A DNA stretch of 64,000 bases from Actinomycetes bacterium (GCA_023387755.1 JAEWHO010000095.1:1-64000); one strand, 5' to 3'; counted from the stretch's first letter, positions 15,764 through 25,408 are shown. The notes: generated from the letters alone by a model not told the origin. Program-made: numbers and translations.

Positions 15764-16897
15764 CTAGTTCTGGCCGGCCGCAGCTCCCGCCGGGCACTGC
15801 GGTAGATTCGCAGTGTCGCCCTGACTGATAGACTTGACCGCCGCTAGGGCGCCGTCGAGATTATCCACCTTAATTCCCTGCATTCCCGAGGGCACATGGC
15901 CGACTGCCTCGGGACAGTTAGCGGCTGGGATGAGGAAGTAACGGGCACCATCGCGTTTAGCGCCCACCATTTTCTGGCGGATACCACCGATTGGCCCCAC
16001 GCGGCCGTCAACACCAATCGTCCCGGTTCCAGCGACGTCATGATTCCCCGCGAGCGGGCCGGGCGTGAGTTTGTCGATAATCCCGAGGGCGAACATGAGT
16101 CCTGCGGACGGGCCACCGATACGATCGCCTACCCCGAATTCGACGCCGAGATCCTCCGTGGGACGAGAATAGACAAAAATCCCCAATAGTGAGCCAGTGC
16201 GAGCATCCTCACCGGGCGCCGGAGCCGGAGGTTGTATGGTCGTGACGGTGACGGGTATCTCCTGGCCGGCACGTTTAACCGTTAAGGTAACGTCGGTCTT
16301 GGGCGGGACTTTCGATAGCACCCCGATCAACGCCTTATATGACTGGACGGGAACGGCTGATTCATCACCCACCTGAATGGAAGTGATGACATCATCTTCC
16401 TGGAGAACCTCAGCCGCACTGGAGCCCTCCGTCATGCCGGCGACGAGCAGATCGACCTTCACTTCCCGCCCCATCGATTCCAGCGCAGCGATCGAGGCGT
16501 TCTCCTGGGAAGAATTCATCTGAGCGGCCGAGATTTGGCGGTTCTCTTCTTCCGTCTGGTTCTCTGGAAACAGCGCCTCGCGCGGCATGATGGAGACGTC
16601 GGGGTCAAGGAGAGCCTGGGTGAGGGTGGCCGCGAGCATCCGGGTACCGGGTACGCCCGCCACAGAGACCGTCGTCATGCGCAAGGGTCCGCCGGTGTCC
16701 ACGGGTTTGTCAACAGTGATGAGCTCGTGGCCGTCATACTCGCTCAGCACGTCTACCGTTGGCCCCGGATACTCCGCCACATACGGCAGCGGAACCAGAG
16801 CACAAATCAGCAGGAGAACAAATGTAGCCACTGCCGCGAAATAGCTGCGTCTGCTCAACTTCGCTATCCGGCGGTCAGGCTCATCGACAAAGTCCAT
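15764..16897 (-). CDS. PDZ-domain Lon-like serine protease (YlbL type)
   Basis: A 377-residue protein. An N-terminal membrane helix (about 20-40) anchors it with the rest outside. A PDZ domain spans about 145-225 (VKVDLLVAGMTEGSSAAEVL). The C-terminal Lon-type S16 domain has the catalytic Ser264 in GGPSAGLMFAL and Lys309 in GIRQKMVGAK. This is the YlbL/Lon-PDZ family; members degrade membrane or secreted proteins and in Bacillus act on a cell-division inhibitor. It is convergent with the PPA1309-like gene and divergent from the Zincin_2 gene, the usual actinobacterial setting. Confidence 0.93.
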   Translation of the reverse strand: MDFVDEPDRRIAKLSRRSYFAAVATFVLLLICALVPLPYVAEYPGPTVDVLSEYDGHELITVDKPVDTGGPLRMTTVSVAGVPGTRMLAATLTQALLDPDVSIMPREALFPENQTEEENRQISAAQMNSSQENASIAALESMGREVKVDLLVAGMTEGSSAAEVLQEDDVITSIQVGDESAVPVQSYKALIGVLSKVPPKTDVTLTVKRAGQEIPVTVTTIQPPAPAPGEDARTGSLLGIFVYSRPTEDLGVEFGVGDRIGGPSAGLMFALGIIDKLTPGPLAGNHDVAGTGTIGVDGRVGPIGGIRQKMVGAKRDGARYFLIPAANCPEAVGHVPSGMQGIKVDNLDGALAAVKSISQGDTANLPQCPAGAAAGQN

Positions 16898-16996
16898 GGG
16901 TTAATGCCACCACGGCAAGCGGTCTGCATGCAACAGGCGCGCTGGTAAAGCTGAGGCGGTGCAGCATTGGGCCCGGCTCTGCCGTAGCCTGGGGGT

Positions 16997-18589
16997 ATGA
17001 CGGATAACGCGAGCAACTCCTGGGAAGAATTCCTTCGCTCCCTCCTCGGCCCGCAGGGCGCAGAAGAAGCACTCCAAGCCATGCGGGAAGCCGGCCTGGA
17101 CCCACAAGCGATGGGGCAGGCCGCCCAGCTTCCCAGTGACCCAGCCCAGTTGCACGGGCTCTTAGCTCAGCTTCAGTCGATGATTTTTTCCTCCGACGAT
17201 TCGGCCATGCGCGAAAAACTAGCGCGTGACGTCGCTCAACAAACCGCCCAGTCGGGCGAGGCCAGCGCGGTCATGGCCAGCCAGGAAGCTCAGTACCTCC
17301 AAGCCATGACTGCCGCCGATCTATGGCTGGACGCCGTCACCGACGTCGCCCCTGCCTCCGGGCCCCGCGATATCCTCACCCCGGTGCGCTGGAGTGAGGC
17401 GGTATGGGAACGGTTCAACACCCTGGCTGAGCCGGTCGCGGAGGCGATGACCCAAGCCATGATTAACGCGATGAATGAGCAGCTCGGAAAACTGGGAGGC
17501 GGCGAGATTCCGCCCGAACTCGCCCAGTTCTTCGGGGGCAACAATCCGTTTGGTGGCGACGGCGGCCAGGACGCGGCAGCCGGGCGCCAGGGCGCGGGAG
17601 CCCCCGGCAGCCCGGATGCCGACGAGCACGATTCCGCCGGCCCCTTCGGTGGCTTCCCGGGTTCCATTTTGCGCGGCATTACCTCTACCGCATTCAGCGC
17701 CCAGCTCGGGCAGGCAGTAGGCACGTTGGCGCGGGAGGTCTTCGGGTACCTCGATATCGGCTTGCCGCTAGCCGGCAAAGGGCGAATGGCGCTCCTACCC
17801 CATTCGGTAGAAACGTTCGCCGCCGATCTGGACGTCCCCTTCCCCGATGTGCTGCACTACCTGGCCGTACGGGAGGCCGCCGCCGCGCGCCTGTACAGCT
17901 GCGTGCCGTGGCTAGAAGACCACGTCCTGATGCTGGTGCGCGCTTACGCATCCCATATACGAATTGACACCGATGCTATTAACGAGGCGGTCCACAGTAT
18001 CGATCCCACCGATCCGGATGCGATTCGGGAGGCCATGGGGTCCGGGGTATTTGCGATGACGACGACGCCGGAGCAAGACGCTCTGCTCGCTCAGCTAGAA
18101 ACCATCCTGGCGCTGATTGACGGCTGGGTGGATACCGTCAGCGAGCAGGCGTGCCGGGCTCATGTGCCCACGGTTTACGCCCTGCAGGAGATGTTGCGCC
18201 GTCGCCGCGTGACTGGCGGGCCAGCCGAACATGTCTTTGCCACCCTGGTGGGGATGCGGATGCGCCCGGCGCGGCTGCGTGAGGCCAGCGAACTCTTCCG
18301 CGAACTCGAGCGCGAGCACGGAGTGGAAGCACGCGACGCGTTCTTCTCCCATCCCGACCACCTCCCCCAGGCCGATGACCTGGCCGACCCGCAGGCGTGG
18401 CTACGGCAGCGCTTCGGCCCGCACCAGCCCGATGCGTTTGATGCCGGATTGGAGGAACTGCTCGCCGGGACGCTACCTTTCCATGAGGCCGCCCGCGCCC
18501 ACGACGAGGAGTTGCGCGAGCGTGAGGGTGAGGCTGAACGCGGCGGCTCCGCTGAGAGTGACGACGACGGCGCACAACCCCCGGCCTGA
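16997..18589 (+). CDS. Zincin_2 (DUF2342) family protein
   Basis: A 530-residue protein. The N-terminal half holds helices and a Gly/Asp-rich linker (about 185-220). The core (about 225-490) begins SILRGITSTAFSAQLGQAVG and includes HYLAVREAAAARLY followed by PWLEDHVL, the place of the zincin helix of this family. As I recall the family, the motif reads REAAH-x-RLF; here the His is Ala and no HExxH is present. Metal binding is therefore doubtful in this copy. The C-terminus is a charged tail. Members are annotated as zinc-dependent metalloproteases; cellular role unknown. The gene lies upstream of the ThiF-like gene in the same direction. Confidence 0.85.
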   Translation: MTDNASNSWEEFLRSLLGPQGAEEALQAMREAGLDPQAMGQAAQLPSDPAQLHGLLAQLQSMIFSSDDSAMREKLARDVAQQTAQSGEASAVMASQEAQYLQAMTAADLWLDAVTDVAPASGPRDILTPVRWSEAVWERFNTLAEPVAEAMTQAMINAMNEQLGKLGGGEIPPELAQFFGGNNPFGGDGGQDAAAGRQGAGAPGSPDADEHDSAGPFGGFPGSILRGITSTAFSAQLGQAVGTLAREVFGYLDIGLPLAGKGRMALLPHSVETFAADLDVPFPDVLHYLAVREAAAARLYSCVPWLEDHVLMLVRAYASHIRIDTDAINEAVHSIDPTDPDAIREAMGSGVFAMTTTPEQDALLAQLETILALIDGWVDTVSEQACRAHVPTVYALQEMLRRRRVTGGPAEHVFATLVGMRMRPARLREASELFRELEREHGVEARDAFFSHPDHLPQADDLADPQAWLRQRFGPHQPDAFDAGLEELLAGTLPFHEAARAHDEELREREGEAERGGSAESDDDGAQPPA

Positions 18590-18627
18590 GTTATCCACAG
18601 GCGCGTAACCCCCTCTAGCGGACAAGC

Positions 18628-19707
18628 GTGCTGATCGGGTTAGCTGGCGGTATGCCTTATCTACCCGATTCACTCTTAACGTGGCGTCACGGCGACCAAC
18701 TCCACGTAGGGCTGCGCGATGGCGGCCCGGCTCCACTGATCTTGGACGGCGTCACCAATGAGATCGCCCGTGCCCTGGAATTAGCGGGCACTTCCCTGTC
18801 CCTCGCCCGAGCGCATCTGAGTGGTCAGCGCGCGGAAGTGCGCACCCACTTTGACCACTGCCTACAACAGCTGCGTATGGCCGGCCATCTGGTAGATGAC
18901 CTACCCTGCCCAGCTACCCCACCGTGGGGAATCTGGGCGCTCGATGCCCACCCACTCACCGCCCATATCGCACGTGAACTGGCCACCACCGGGGTACACA
19001 CCTATGTGGGGCCGGATGCCACGGCAGTAAGTACTACCGCGGAGGCAGCTGAGCTGCGGCATAGTCTGGCCCAGCGGGGCAGGCTCGGGAATCTGCCGAC
19101 TACGACGACTGCGCTCCTCACTTGTGCCTATGTGCCTGACCCAGCCCGGATCGCACCTCTGATGCGCGAGGATATGCCTTTTATTGTGCTCACGGTGAGG
19201 CCGCGCGTGATCGAGGTTAGCCCGGTGGTGATCCCGGGGTGTACTCCCTGCCCCACCTGCGCCGCCTGCGCCCAGCAGGACGCCGATGACCGGTACTTCA
19301 TTATGGCCAGCCAGTGGCGCACCCTCCCAGTGCCGTCATATACTGCCACCGCTGAACTGGTGGCGAGCGCAGCCGTGATTACCTCGCTTCACCGGTGGTA
19401 TGACCAGTTGCCCACGATGGGCGCCACTATCAATCAGCAGACCGGGCATAGTAAGGAGCTGGCGTGGCAGGTACACCCCCGGTGTGCCTGTACCACGCCA
19501 GCTCCCGACGTCGTCGCCGCTGGGCGGCCGACCTCAACGCTAGGCGGGCAGCATAATGCCGTTGCCGGGGCCGAGCGGCAGGTCGAAGAAGAACCAGATC
19601 GCGAGCAGCGCCGCCCACGCGATCCAGAACGGGATCACGAAGGGGAGCATGCGCGCCATCACCGAACCGAAACCGACCTCCGGCTCGTAGCGGCGCATCA
19701 TGGATAG
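18628..19707 (+). CDS. ThiF/cyclodehydratase-like protein with a run-on C-terminus
   Basis: The frame codes for 359 residues. The first 300 resemble the actinobacterial ThiF/TOMM-cyclodehydratase-like proteins that sit next to uvrD2: a winged-helix-like N-terminus (LLTWRHGDQLHVGLRDG), a degenerate Rossmann-like centre and the motif PGCTPCPTCAAC, followed near residue 290 by WQVHPRCACTTPAP, the usual end of this family with paired cysteines for zinc. There is no stop there. The frame continues about 67 residues antisense through the 3' end of the AbgT gene. A hairpin at 19456-19504 covers the natural end. The last part is probably not native sequence. Function unknown; no precursor peptide gene is seen. 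Confidence 0.7.
   Translation: MLIGLAGGMPYLPDSLLTWRHGDQLHVGLRDGGPAPLILDGVTNEIARALELAGTSLSLARAHLSGQRAEVRTHFDHCLQQLRMAGHLVDDLPCPATPPWGIWALDAHPLTAHIARELATTGVHTYVGPDATAVSTTAEAAELRHSLAQRGRLGNLPTTTTALLTCAYVPDPARIAPLMREDMPFIVLTVRPRVIEVSPVVIPGCTPCPTCAACAQQDADDRYFIMASQWRTLPVPSYTATAELVASAAVITSLHRWYDQLPTMGATINQQTGHSKELAWQVHPRCACTTPAPDVVAAGRPTSTLGGQHNAVAGAERQVEEEPDREQRRPRDPERDHEGEHARHHRTETDLRLVAAHHG
19456..19504. terminator. Long hairpin at the natural end of the ThiF-like gene
   Basis: Perfect 12-base arms GAGCTGGCGTGG (19456-19467) and its complement (19493-19504), with further pairing inside (CAGG and ACACC against the other side, with a small bulge). It lies between the convergent ThiF-like and AbgT genes and probably stops both transcripts. 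Confidence 0.65.
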
Positions 19708-21204
19708 CAGCACGATCATGTACGGGTTCAGTGGGGTGATGATCTGGGTGGCAGAGTCACCGACCCGGAAGGCCGCCTGCACAAAGGCCGGTTCGTAACC
19801 GATCAGGGCAAACATGGGCACGAAGACGGCAGCCATAAGGGTCCACATGGAGGAGCCGGAAATGATGAGCAGGTTCAAACATGATGCCAGAACAATGAAA
19901 GCCAGGATGGCCCCAAAGCCCGTCAGACCGATGTGCTCGAGGAAGGCCGCCCCGTTTACGGCGGTGAACTGGCCGATGCCGGTCCAGTTAAATAGCGCGA
20001 TGAACTGCCCCAGAATGAAGGCGAGCACCAGGAAGCCGAGGACGTCTTTCAGGGCCGCCATCATGAACCCGACCAGGTCGGTCATATCCTTCATGACGCC
20101 CACGACTTTGCCGTACACCACACCCATGAGCATGAAGTAAGCAAAAACAATAAAGACGATCGACTGGAGCAGGGGTGACTTGGGGAGGAAACCGCCGGTC
20201 TCATTACGCCACGGAGAGGAGGGAATAAGAATCGACACCAGCATCACAACCGTGAGGATCCCGCCAGCAATGAGCGCGGCGCGCAGGCCCTTACGTTCGG
20301 AGGTATCCATCTCCAAGCTGGTGGCCTCGCCCTCGTAATGGGTGGACTTATCGCGGCGGACGTTATCCTTGTGCGCGGAATCCTGCGGGGCACTGGTCGG
20401 TATAGAAGCATCGGCATCGTCGTCGTCACTGGTGACGTACTCGCGGGAGATCCCCAACCGTTCGATACGCGGCTCAACCACCTTGTGGATGACCAGCCCA
20501 GCCAGTAGCGACAGGACAATAGAGGAAGCGATATTGAAGTAGTAATTCGATACCGGGGTCACCTCCGCGAACTCGAAGTTGGGGAGTGCCTCCATCACTT
20601 TTGTGGTGATACCCGCGAAAAGGGCGTCCAGCGAAGTAGGGACGATGGAGGTGGAGTAGCCCGCGCCGGCGGCAGCGAACCCCCCGATAAGCCCGGCCAC
20701 TGGGTGCCGCCCCACGGCTTTGAATACCAGCGCGGCCAGCGGCGGGATGACCACGAAAGCGGAGTCCGCCATAATCGAGCCGACGACGCCGACGAAACCA
20801 ACGACGTAGGGCAACATCCAGCGGGGAGCGGACCCGAAAATAGCCCGCACGCTGACGGCGAGGAAGCCGGTTTTCTCGGCTACACCGACCGCCAGCAGAA
20901 TGGGTAGCACCGTAACTAGCGGCGGGAAGCCAACATAGTTACTGCCCAGCGTGGTGGTAATCCAGGCCATACCTTCGCCGGTGAACAGACCTTTAATGAC
21001 GGTCGGTTTTTCCGCCCCCGGAACCTGGACGGAGATATTCATCATCGCCATGACTGTCGATATGACAGCGGTGATGAGGAAGAGAAAAAGGAAAAGAGTG
21101 AAGGGTTCGGGCAGTTTATTGCCCACCCGTTCTACGGTGGATAGAAAACGGTCGAAGACTGATTCTTTCGGTTTCGACTCGGGACTGGTGGAGGCAGTGG
21201 TCAT
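19540..21204 (-). CDS. abgT: AbgT family transporter
   Basis: A 554-residue polytopic membrane protein with about 12 hydrophobic segments. It starts VERVGNKLPEPFTLFLFLFL near residue 25, and has the family motifs FVVIPPLAALVFKAVGRHP and SGSSMWTLMAAVFVPMF with a C-terminal GDSATQIITPLNPYM. AbgT proteins import p-aminobenzoyl-glutamate, and some export sulfonamides. A charged cytoplasmic loop (about 250-300) is longer than in E. coli. The ATG overlaps the stop of the M20 peptidase by four bases, so the transporter and enzyme are coupled; import of a folate breakdown product for cleavage is the natural reading. The 3' end is convergent with the ThiF-like frame. Confidence 0.93.
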   Translation of the reverse strand: MTTASTSPESKPKESVFDRFLSTVERVGNKLPEPFTLFLFLFLITAVISTVMAMMNISVQVPGAEKPTVIKGLFTGEGMAWITTTLGSNYVGFPPLVTVLPILLAVGVAEKTGFLAVSVRAIFGSAPRWMLPYVVGFVGVVGSIMADSAFVVIPPLAALVFKAVGRHPVAGLIGGFAAAGAGYSTSIVPTSLDALFAGITTKVMEALPNFEFAEVTPVSNYYFNIASSIVLSLLAGLVIHKVVEPRIERLGISREYVTSDDDDADASIPTSAPQDSAHKDNVRRDKSTHYEGEATSLEMDTSERKGLRAALIAGGILTVVMLVSILIPSSPWRNETGGFLPKSPLLQSIVFIVFAYFMLMGVVYGKVVGVMKDMTDLVGFMMAALKDVLGFLVLAFILGQFIALFNWTGIGQFTAVNGAAFLEHIGLTGFGAILAFIVLASCLNLLIISGSSMWTLMAAVFVPMFALIGYEPAFVQAAFRVGDSATQIITPLNPYMIVLLSMMRRYEPEVGFGSVMARMLPFVIPFWIAWAALLAIWFFFDLPLGPGNGIMLPA

Positions 21205-22577
21205 GGTGTCTCCTGAGGGTCAAAATAGGACGGCACATCCACCGGGCCTCCGGCCTCGGTGAATTCAGCGGCGATCCCCTGCGCGAGGGCATCGTCGGAG
21301 AGGAAGTCCAACGCAGTACTGGCCAGGGCTACAGCAGCATCCGCCACGGCATTATCTGCCGCCTCCGAGGCCGCCGCCTGCGCGAACTCGACCGTGTGCA
21401 ACGCGGTAGATTCCGAAGCAATTTTCACCAGCGGGTGGATGGCGGGTACCCGGTAGGAGACATTGCCGAAGTCCGTCGACGCTGCAATCGTTTCTGGCAC
21501 AATACCAGCCGGCAGCATCGTTCGCCCCCGGCGTGCCATGGCGGTAGCGAAGCGAGCTTCGAGCAACCGGTTGGACAACACAGGTAGGGACGGTGGATGC
21601 TCATCCCATTCAAGGCTGACCGCGCAACCTGTCATAAGTGCGGCCCCGTGGCAAATATCTTCCACCCGGGCGGATAGATCCCTCAAAGTGTCGGGGTATT
21701 TGGAACGCACGTACATGCTCAGGCGCGCAGTTTCCGCAATCACCGACGCTCGCTGCCCACCCTCGGGCATGATCGCGTGGATCCGGTCCACCGGGAGCAT
21801 CTGCTGGCGCAGTAACCCTATCGCCTGATAGGCGAGGGTAGCGGCATCCAAGGCGTTGCGCCCCATGAACGGCTGCGCGGACGCGTGGGCAGCTCGCCCA
21901 GTGAAGGTCACTGATAACACTCGCCGCCCCAACCACACCTGATTGACGACGTCGTAACCGTAGGGGTGAATCATCAGGGCCGCGTCCAAGCCATCGAAGG
22001 CACCCCCGCGCGCCATATATTCCTTACCGGAATGCCCCTCCTCCGCGGGCGTTCCCAGCCAGCGGACCACCCCCGGGACCGACCCGGAATACCGCTTATG
22101 CAGGAGCGCAAGCGCAATATAGGCGCCGACGCCGGCGGCTGCGATCACATTGTGGCCACAGGCGTGCCCGATGTCAGGCAGGGCGTCATATTCGGAGATG
22201 ATCCCGACCGTGCGCCGCGCCCCGGCTTCCTCTTCCCCCTTGAATTCGGAGGACGCCGCCGTCTCTACCCCGCCGGCACCGAGAGTAACCGGCAGGTCAT
22301 AGCGTTCTAGCAGTTCAGTGATGACTTGTATCGAACGATGCTCCTGGAAGGCGGTTTCTGGGTGGGCATGCAAATCTGCAGCCAGGGCGCACAGGGGCGC
22401 ACGCAACTCTTCTACGATCTCGTCAATTCGCACATGTAGCGCCGGATCGGCTCCGGAGAACTCACAGGTCGGTGGTCGTGCCGCCACCCGGTCTCGCTCG
22501 ATCTGAGCGGATACGTGGTTCAAATAGCCGTCATAGGGTTCGCTCACACCTGCGCTGTGAGTGGAATCACAAGTCAT
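21201..22577 (-). CDS. M20 family amidohydrolase (AbgB-like)
   Basis: A 458-residue soluble M20D peptidase. Motifs seen are SEYDALPDIGHACGHNVIAA (metal site, HACGHN), GTPAEEGHSGKEYM (catalytic Glu in PAEEG), GRAAHASAQPFMGRNALDA (dimerisation domain entry) and a late DFGNVSYRVPAIHPLV. These match p-aminobenzoyl-glutamate hydrolase subunit B and related acyl-amino-acid hydrolases. It overlaps abgT by four bases. There is no abgA partner. Cleavage of p-aminobenzoyl-glutamate is inferred from the transporter. Confidence 0.9.
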   Translation of the reverse strand: MTCDSTHSAGVSEPYDGYLNHVSAQIERDRVAARPPTCEFSGADPALHVRIDEIVEELRAPLCALAADLHAHPETAFQEHRSIQVITELLERYDLPVTLGAGGVETAASSEFKGEEEAGARRTVGIISEYDALPDIGHACGHNVIAAAGVGAYIALALLHKRYSGSVPGVVRWLGTPAEEGHSGKEYMARGGAFDGLDAALMIHPYGYDVVNQVWLGRRVLSVTFTGRAAHASAQPFMGRNALDAATLAYQAIGLLRQQMLPVDRIHAIMPEGGQRASVIAETARLSMYVRSKYPDTLRDLSARVEDICHGAALMTGCAVSLEWDEHPPSLPVLSNRLLEARFATAMARRGRTMLPAGIVPETIAASTDFGNVSYRVPAIHPLVKIASESTALHTVEFAQAAASEAADNAVADAAVALASTALDFLSDDALAQGIAAEFTEAGGPVDVPSYFDPQETP

Positions 22578-22595
22578 GTGAGCTACCGTACCCGG

Positions 22596-24581
22596 TTAAT
22601 CCGGGTTGATCAACTGCAAGATCTCCGCCCCATAGGCGTCCAGTTTGGTCGCCCCAATGCCCCGCAGCAGTGCCAGCTGCTTCAAGGTCGTGGGCTGGGC
22701 GCGCGCAATCGACAGCAGGGTGGAGTCGTGGAAGACCGTGAACGCGGGGCGCTGCGCGGCCTCGGCCTGCTGGGCTCGCCACTGCCGTAGGCGTTCAAAC
22801 AGGTCCCGCTCCGACTCGCTCAATTCTTCTTGTAATTCAGCCTGCCGCTGCCGCCTACTCTTCGGTTTGGCGGGTGCCGGTGCGTCGTCGTCGGTGGGCC
22901 AAATCCCGGTGAGGAAGCGGGATACAGAGCGATTACCACGGCCACCACCCCGGGAGGCGGCGTAGGTGAGGCGTAGATGTTCGCGCGCCCGCGTCACCCC
23001 CACGTAGAGCAGCCGGCGTTCCTCGGCAATCTCCTCGACTTCTTTCGCCATTGAAATCGGCATTAGCCCTTCGGATAGCCCCACTAGGAAGACGGCGTCC
23101 CACTCCAACCCTTTGGCGGCATGCAGCGTGGCCAAAGTGACGCCGTTTTGGGTGGGCGCATGCTGATTAGCAGCCCGATCCTCCAGTTCGGCAATAAAAT
23201 CCGCCAACGACGCCCCGCGGCTGGCTTGCATATCTTCGGCCAGGAGCACGAGGGAATTCAATGCCTCCCAGCGTTCGCGGGCCGCCCCCATGTGTTCCGG
23301 TGCCTGCGGTGCCCAACCGAGCGGGGACAGCAGGGTGCGCACCTGGTCGGGTAGGGCAGCGCCATAGTCACTCTCCCCCCGCCCGCGCATGAGTACCAGC
23401 GCTTGGCGGATCTCGGGGCGGTCAAAGAACCGTTCCGCATTGCGCACCTGGTAGCCGATATTCTCCTTCGCCAAGGCCGCTTCAAAAGCCTGGGACTGCG
23501 TGTTGGTGCGGAAAAGAATAGCGATTTCGCTTAGGGGTACGCCTTCATCTACCAGGGTGCGGATCTGCCGAGCCACGGCAGTGGCCTCGGCAGCGTCGTC
23601 GTCGTACTGATGGAACTGGACCGGCGCGGAGGAGGGCCGCTGGGCTTGCAGACGCACCGCCCCCGCCGGCATGCGCCCCTTAACGGTGAGCAACCGGTTG
23701 GCAATATCGACCACCTGCGGGGTGGAACGGTAGTCACGCACCAATTCCACCTTGGTAGCGGTGGGGTAACGGTCCGTGAAATTCGCTAAATACCCGGCAT
23801 TGGCTCCGGCAAAAGAGTAGATCGTTTGGGATACATCCCCGACGACGCACAGATCGTCCCGGTCCCCCAACCACAGTTCCAGGAGCCGCTGTTGCAGCGG
23901 GGAGACGTCCTGATACTCATCGACGACGAAATACCGGTACTGGCTGCGGACCGTATTGGCCACCCGAGAGTGTTCGGTTAGCAGACCCACCATCGAGAGC
24001 AGCACATCCTCAAAATCCATGACGCCGTTCTCGTGTAGTAAGCCGTCATAGACCTGCAGGAGGGAGGCGATAGTCTCTGGATCGGTATCGCCGATACTAG
24101 CTCGGCCAGCGCGGGCCGCCGCCCGCGGATAGTCCGCCGGGCCGACCATCTGTACCTTGGCCCATTCCACCTCTGCGGCTAAATCCCGTATCAGGGCTCG
24201 GTCCGTGGTGATCCCGAGGTTGCTAGCGGCCTGCCCCACCAGACTGTACTTGGAGGAAATGATCTGCGGGAGGGTGCCGTAATCCAGCTGGCCCCAAAAG
24301 TAGCGCAGCTGGCGCAGCGCGGCGGAGTGGAAGGTGGCGGCACTAACCTGCCGCACCCCTAGGTCCCGCAGCCGGGCGCGCATTTCGCCTGCCGCCCGGG
24401 CAGTAAAAGTTACTGCCAGTACGCTGTTGGGCTGGTAGGTGCCGGTGCGCATTCCGTGTGCGATTCGGTAGGTGATCGCGCGGGTTTTACCGGTTCCAGC
24501 TCCGGCTAACACACACACCGGGCCGCGCAGTTGTTCCGCTACCTGCCGCTGATTGGCATCCAGGGCCGCGAGGAGCGTCAC
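22596..24581 (-). CDS. uvrD2: UvrD2-type ATP-dependent DNA helicase with HRDC domain
   Basis: A 661-residue superfamily 1A helicase. Motif I is AGAGTGKTRA (about residues 26-35), motif II DEYQDVSPLQQ, motif III DVSQTIYSFAGA, motif V THAAKGLEWDAVF-like (LATLHAAKGLEWD) and motif VI LLYVGVTRAREHL. A charged linker (about 560-600) leads to a C-terminal HRDC domain (about 590-660, LLSIARAQPTTLKQL). This layout is that of mycobacterial UvrD2, which is essential there and dissociates DNA. Its start overlaps nudC by four bases. Confidence 0.94.
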   Translation of the reverse strand: MTLLAALDANQRQVAEQLRGPVCVLAGAGTGKTRAITYRIAHGMRTGTYQPNSVLAVTFTARAAGEMRARLRDLGVRQVSAATFHSAALRQLRYFWGQLDYGTLPQIISSKYSLVGQAASNLGITTDRALIRDLAAEVEWAKVQMVGPADYPRAAARAGRASIGDTDPETIASLLQVYDGLLHENGVMDFEDVLLSMVGLLTEHSRVANTVRSQYRYFVVDEYQDVSPLQQRLLELWLGDRDDLCVVGDVSQTIYSFAGANAGYLANFTDRYPTATKVELVRDYRSTPQVVDIANRLLTVKGRMPAGAVRLQAQRPSSAPVQFHQYDDDAAEATAVARQIRTLVDEGVPLSEIAILFRTNTQSQAFEAALAKENIGYQVRNAERFFDRPEIRQALVLMRGRGESDYGAALPDQVRTLLSPLGWAPQAPEHMGAARERWEALNSLVLLAEDMQASRGASLADFIAELEDRAANQHAPTQNGVTLATLHAAKGLEWDAVFLVGLSEGLMPISMAKEVEEIAEERRLLYVGVTRAREHLRLTYAASRGGGRGNRSVSRFLTGIWPTDDDAPAPAKPKSRRQRQAELQEELSESERDLFERLRQWRAQQAEAAQRPAFTVFHDSTLLSIARAQPTTLKQLALLRGIGATKLDAYGAEILQLINPD

Positions 24582-25408
24582 AGGATCGCCTCCTCATCCT
24601 CGTTCAGCCACCGGCTAATGAGTAGCCGCGCCACGGATAGCCGCGTGGGCAGGGTGAGGGTGCCGTCCTCTATCCGTGCGCGCACCTGGGCGCGGGTGAA
24701 GAACCCGGCTTCCACAATCTCCTCCCCGTCCACCTGCACGCGCGGGTCCGGGCAGTGCGCGGTAAAAGCGCACATGAGGGAGCGTGGGAAAGGCCACGGG
24801 TGGGAGGTGACGTATCGGGGTGATTCGACGGGCACACCGGCCTCCTCTGCCACTTCCCGCACGAGGGCGGCTTCCAATGTTTCTGCGGGTTCCACATAAC
24901 CAGCAATCACTGACATTCTCCCCGCCGGGAAGTGCGCGGCCCGGGCCAGGAGCAGACGCTGCTCGGCATCGGTGACGGCCACAATAATGCACGGGTCGGT
25001 GCGCGGGTAGCGTTCGGCACCACACTGCGGGCAGCGAGCCACCCATCCAGCCGCGATCAGTTCACAGCGCGCCCCGCAACGGACACAAAACCGCTCCTCC
25101 TGCCATTGCCTCACGCTGACGGCGGTGGCCGCGAGCGCCCGTTCAGTGCGAGTGAGGTCTGGCATATCACGCAAATCCACAGCCTGCGGGTCTACTTCCG
25201 GGTGGGCCACCATGACGACGGCGCTACCGTCTAGCCCCCGCCCCATATAGGCGGCGGCGCCCCGACCAGCTAACTCTTGGAACAGGCCGTGCGGGCCGGG
25301 CAGGATCCGGCCGCGCGGGTCGATGACGAGGGCGCGCGTATCCGCGCGGCCTTCAACCTCGGCGAGCAATCCCGGCCGCAGGCGGGCCGCGGTATCGAAG
25401 TCGATCAC
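24578..25408 (-). CDS. nudC: NudC-type NAD+ diphosphatase (Nudix)
   Basis: A 276-residue enzyme. A zinc ribbon is formed by Cys108, Cys111, Cys126 and Cys129. The Nudix box lies at about 170-192 ([20 protein letters not shown]). The NAD-diphosphatase signature downstream reads SHPWPFPRS (202-210), where SQPWPFPxS is usual, so Gln is replaced by His. It hydrolyses NAD(H) to NMN and AMP and can remove NAD caps from RNA. It overlaps mnmA and uvrD2 by four bases each, an arrangement common in actinobacteria. Confidence 0.93.
   Translation of the reverse strand: MIDFDTAARLRPGLLAEVEGRADTRALVIDPRGRILPGPHGLFQELAGRGAAAYMGRGLDGSAVVMVAHPEVDPQAVDLRDMPDLTRTERALAATAVSVRQWQEERFCVRCGARCELIAAGWVARCPQCGAERYPRTDPCIIVAVTDAEQRLLLARAAHFPAGRMSVIAGYVEPAETLEAALVREVAEEAGVPVESPRYVTSHPWPFPRSLMCAFTAHCPDPRVQVDGEEIVEAGFFTRAQVRARIEDGTLTLPTRLSVARLLISRWLNEDEEAIL

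Noticed and set aside
18590..18598. Perfect DnaA box TTATCCACA after the Zincin_2 gene
   Set aside because: Single site without repeats or an AT-rich element; isolated boxes occur by chance.
22588..22605. CCCGG/CCGGG hairpin at the uvrD2 stop
   Set aside because: Only a five-base stem including the stop codon; could be chance.
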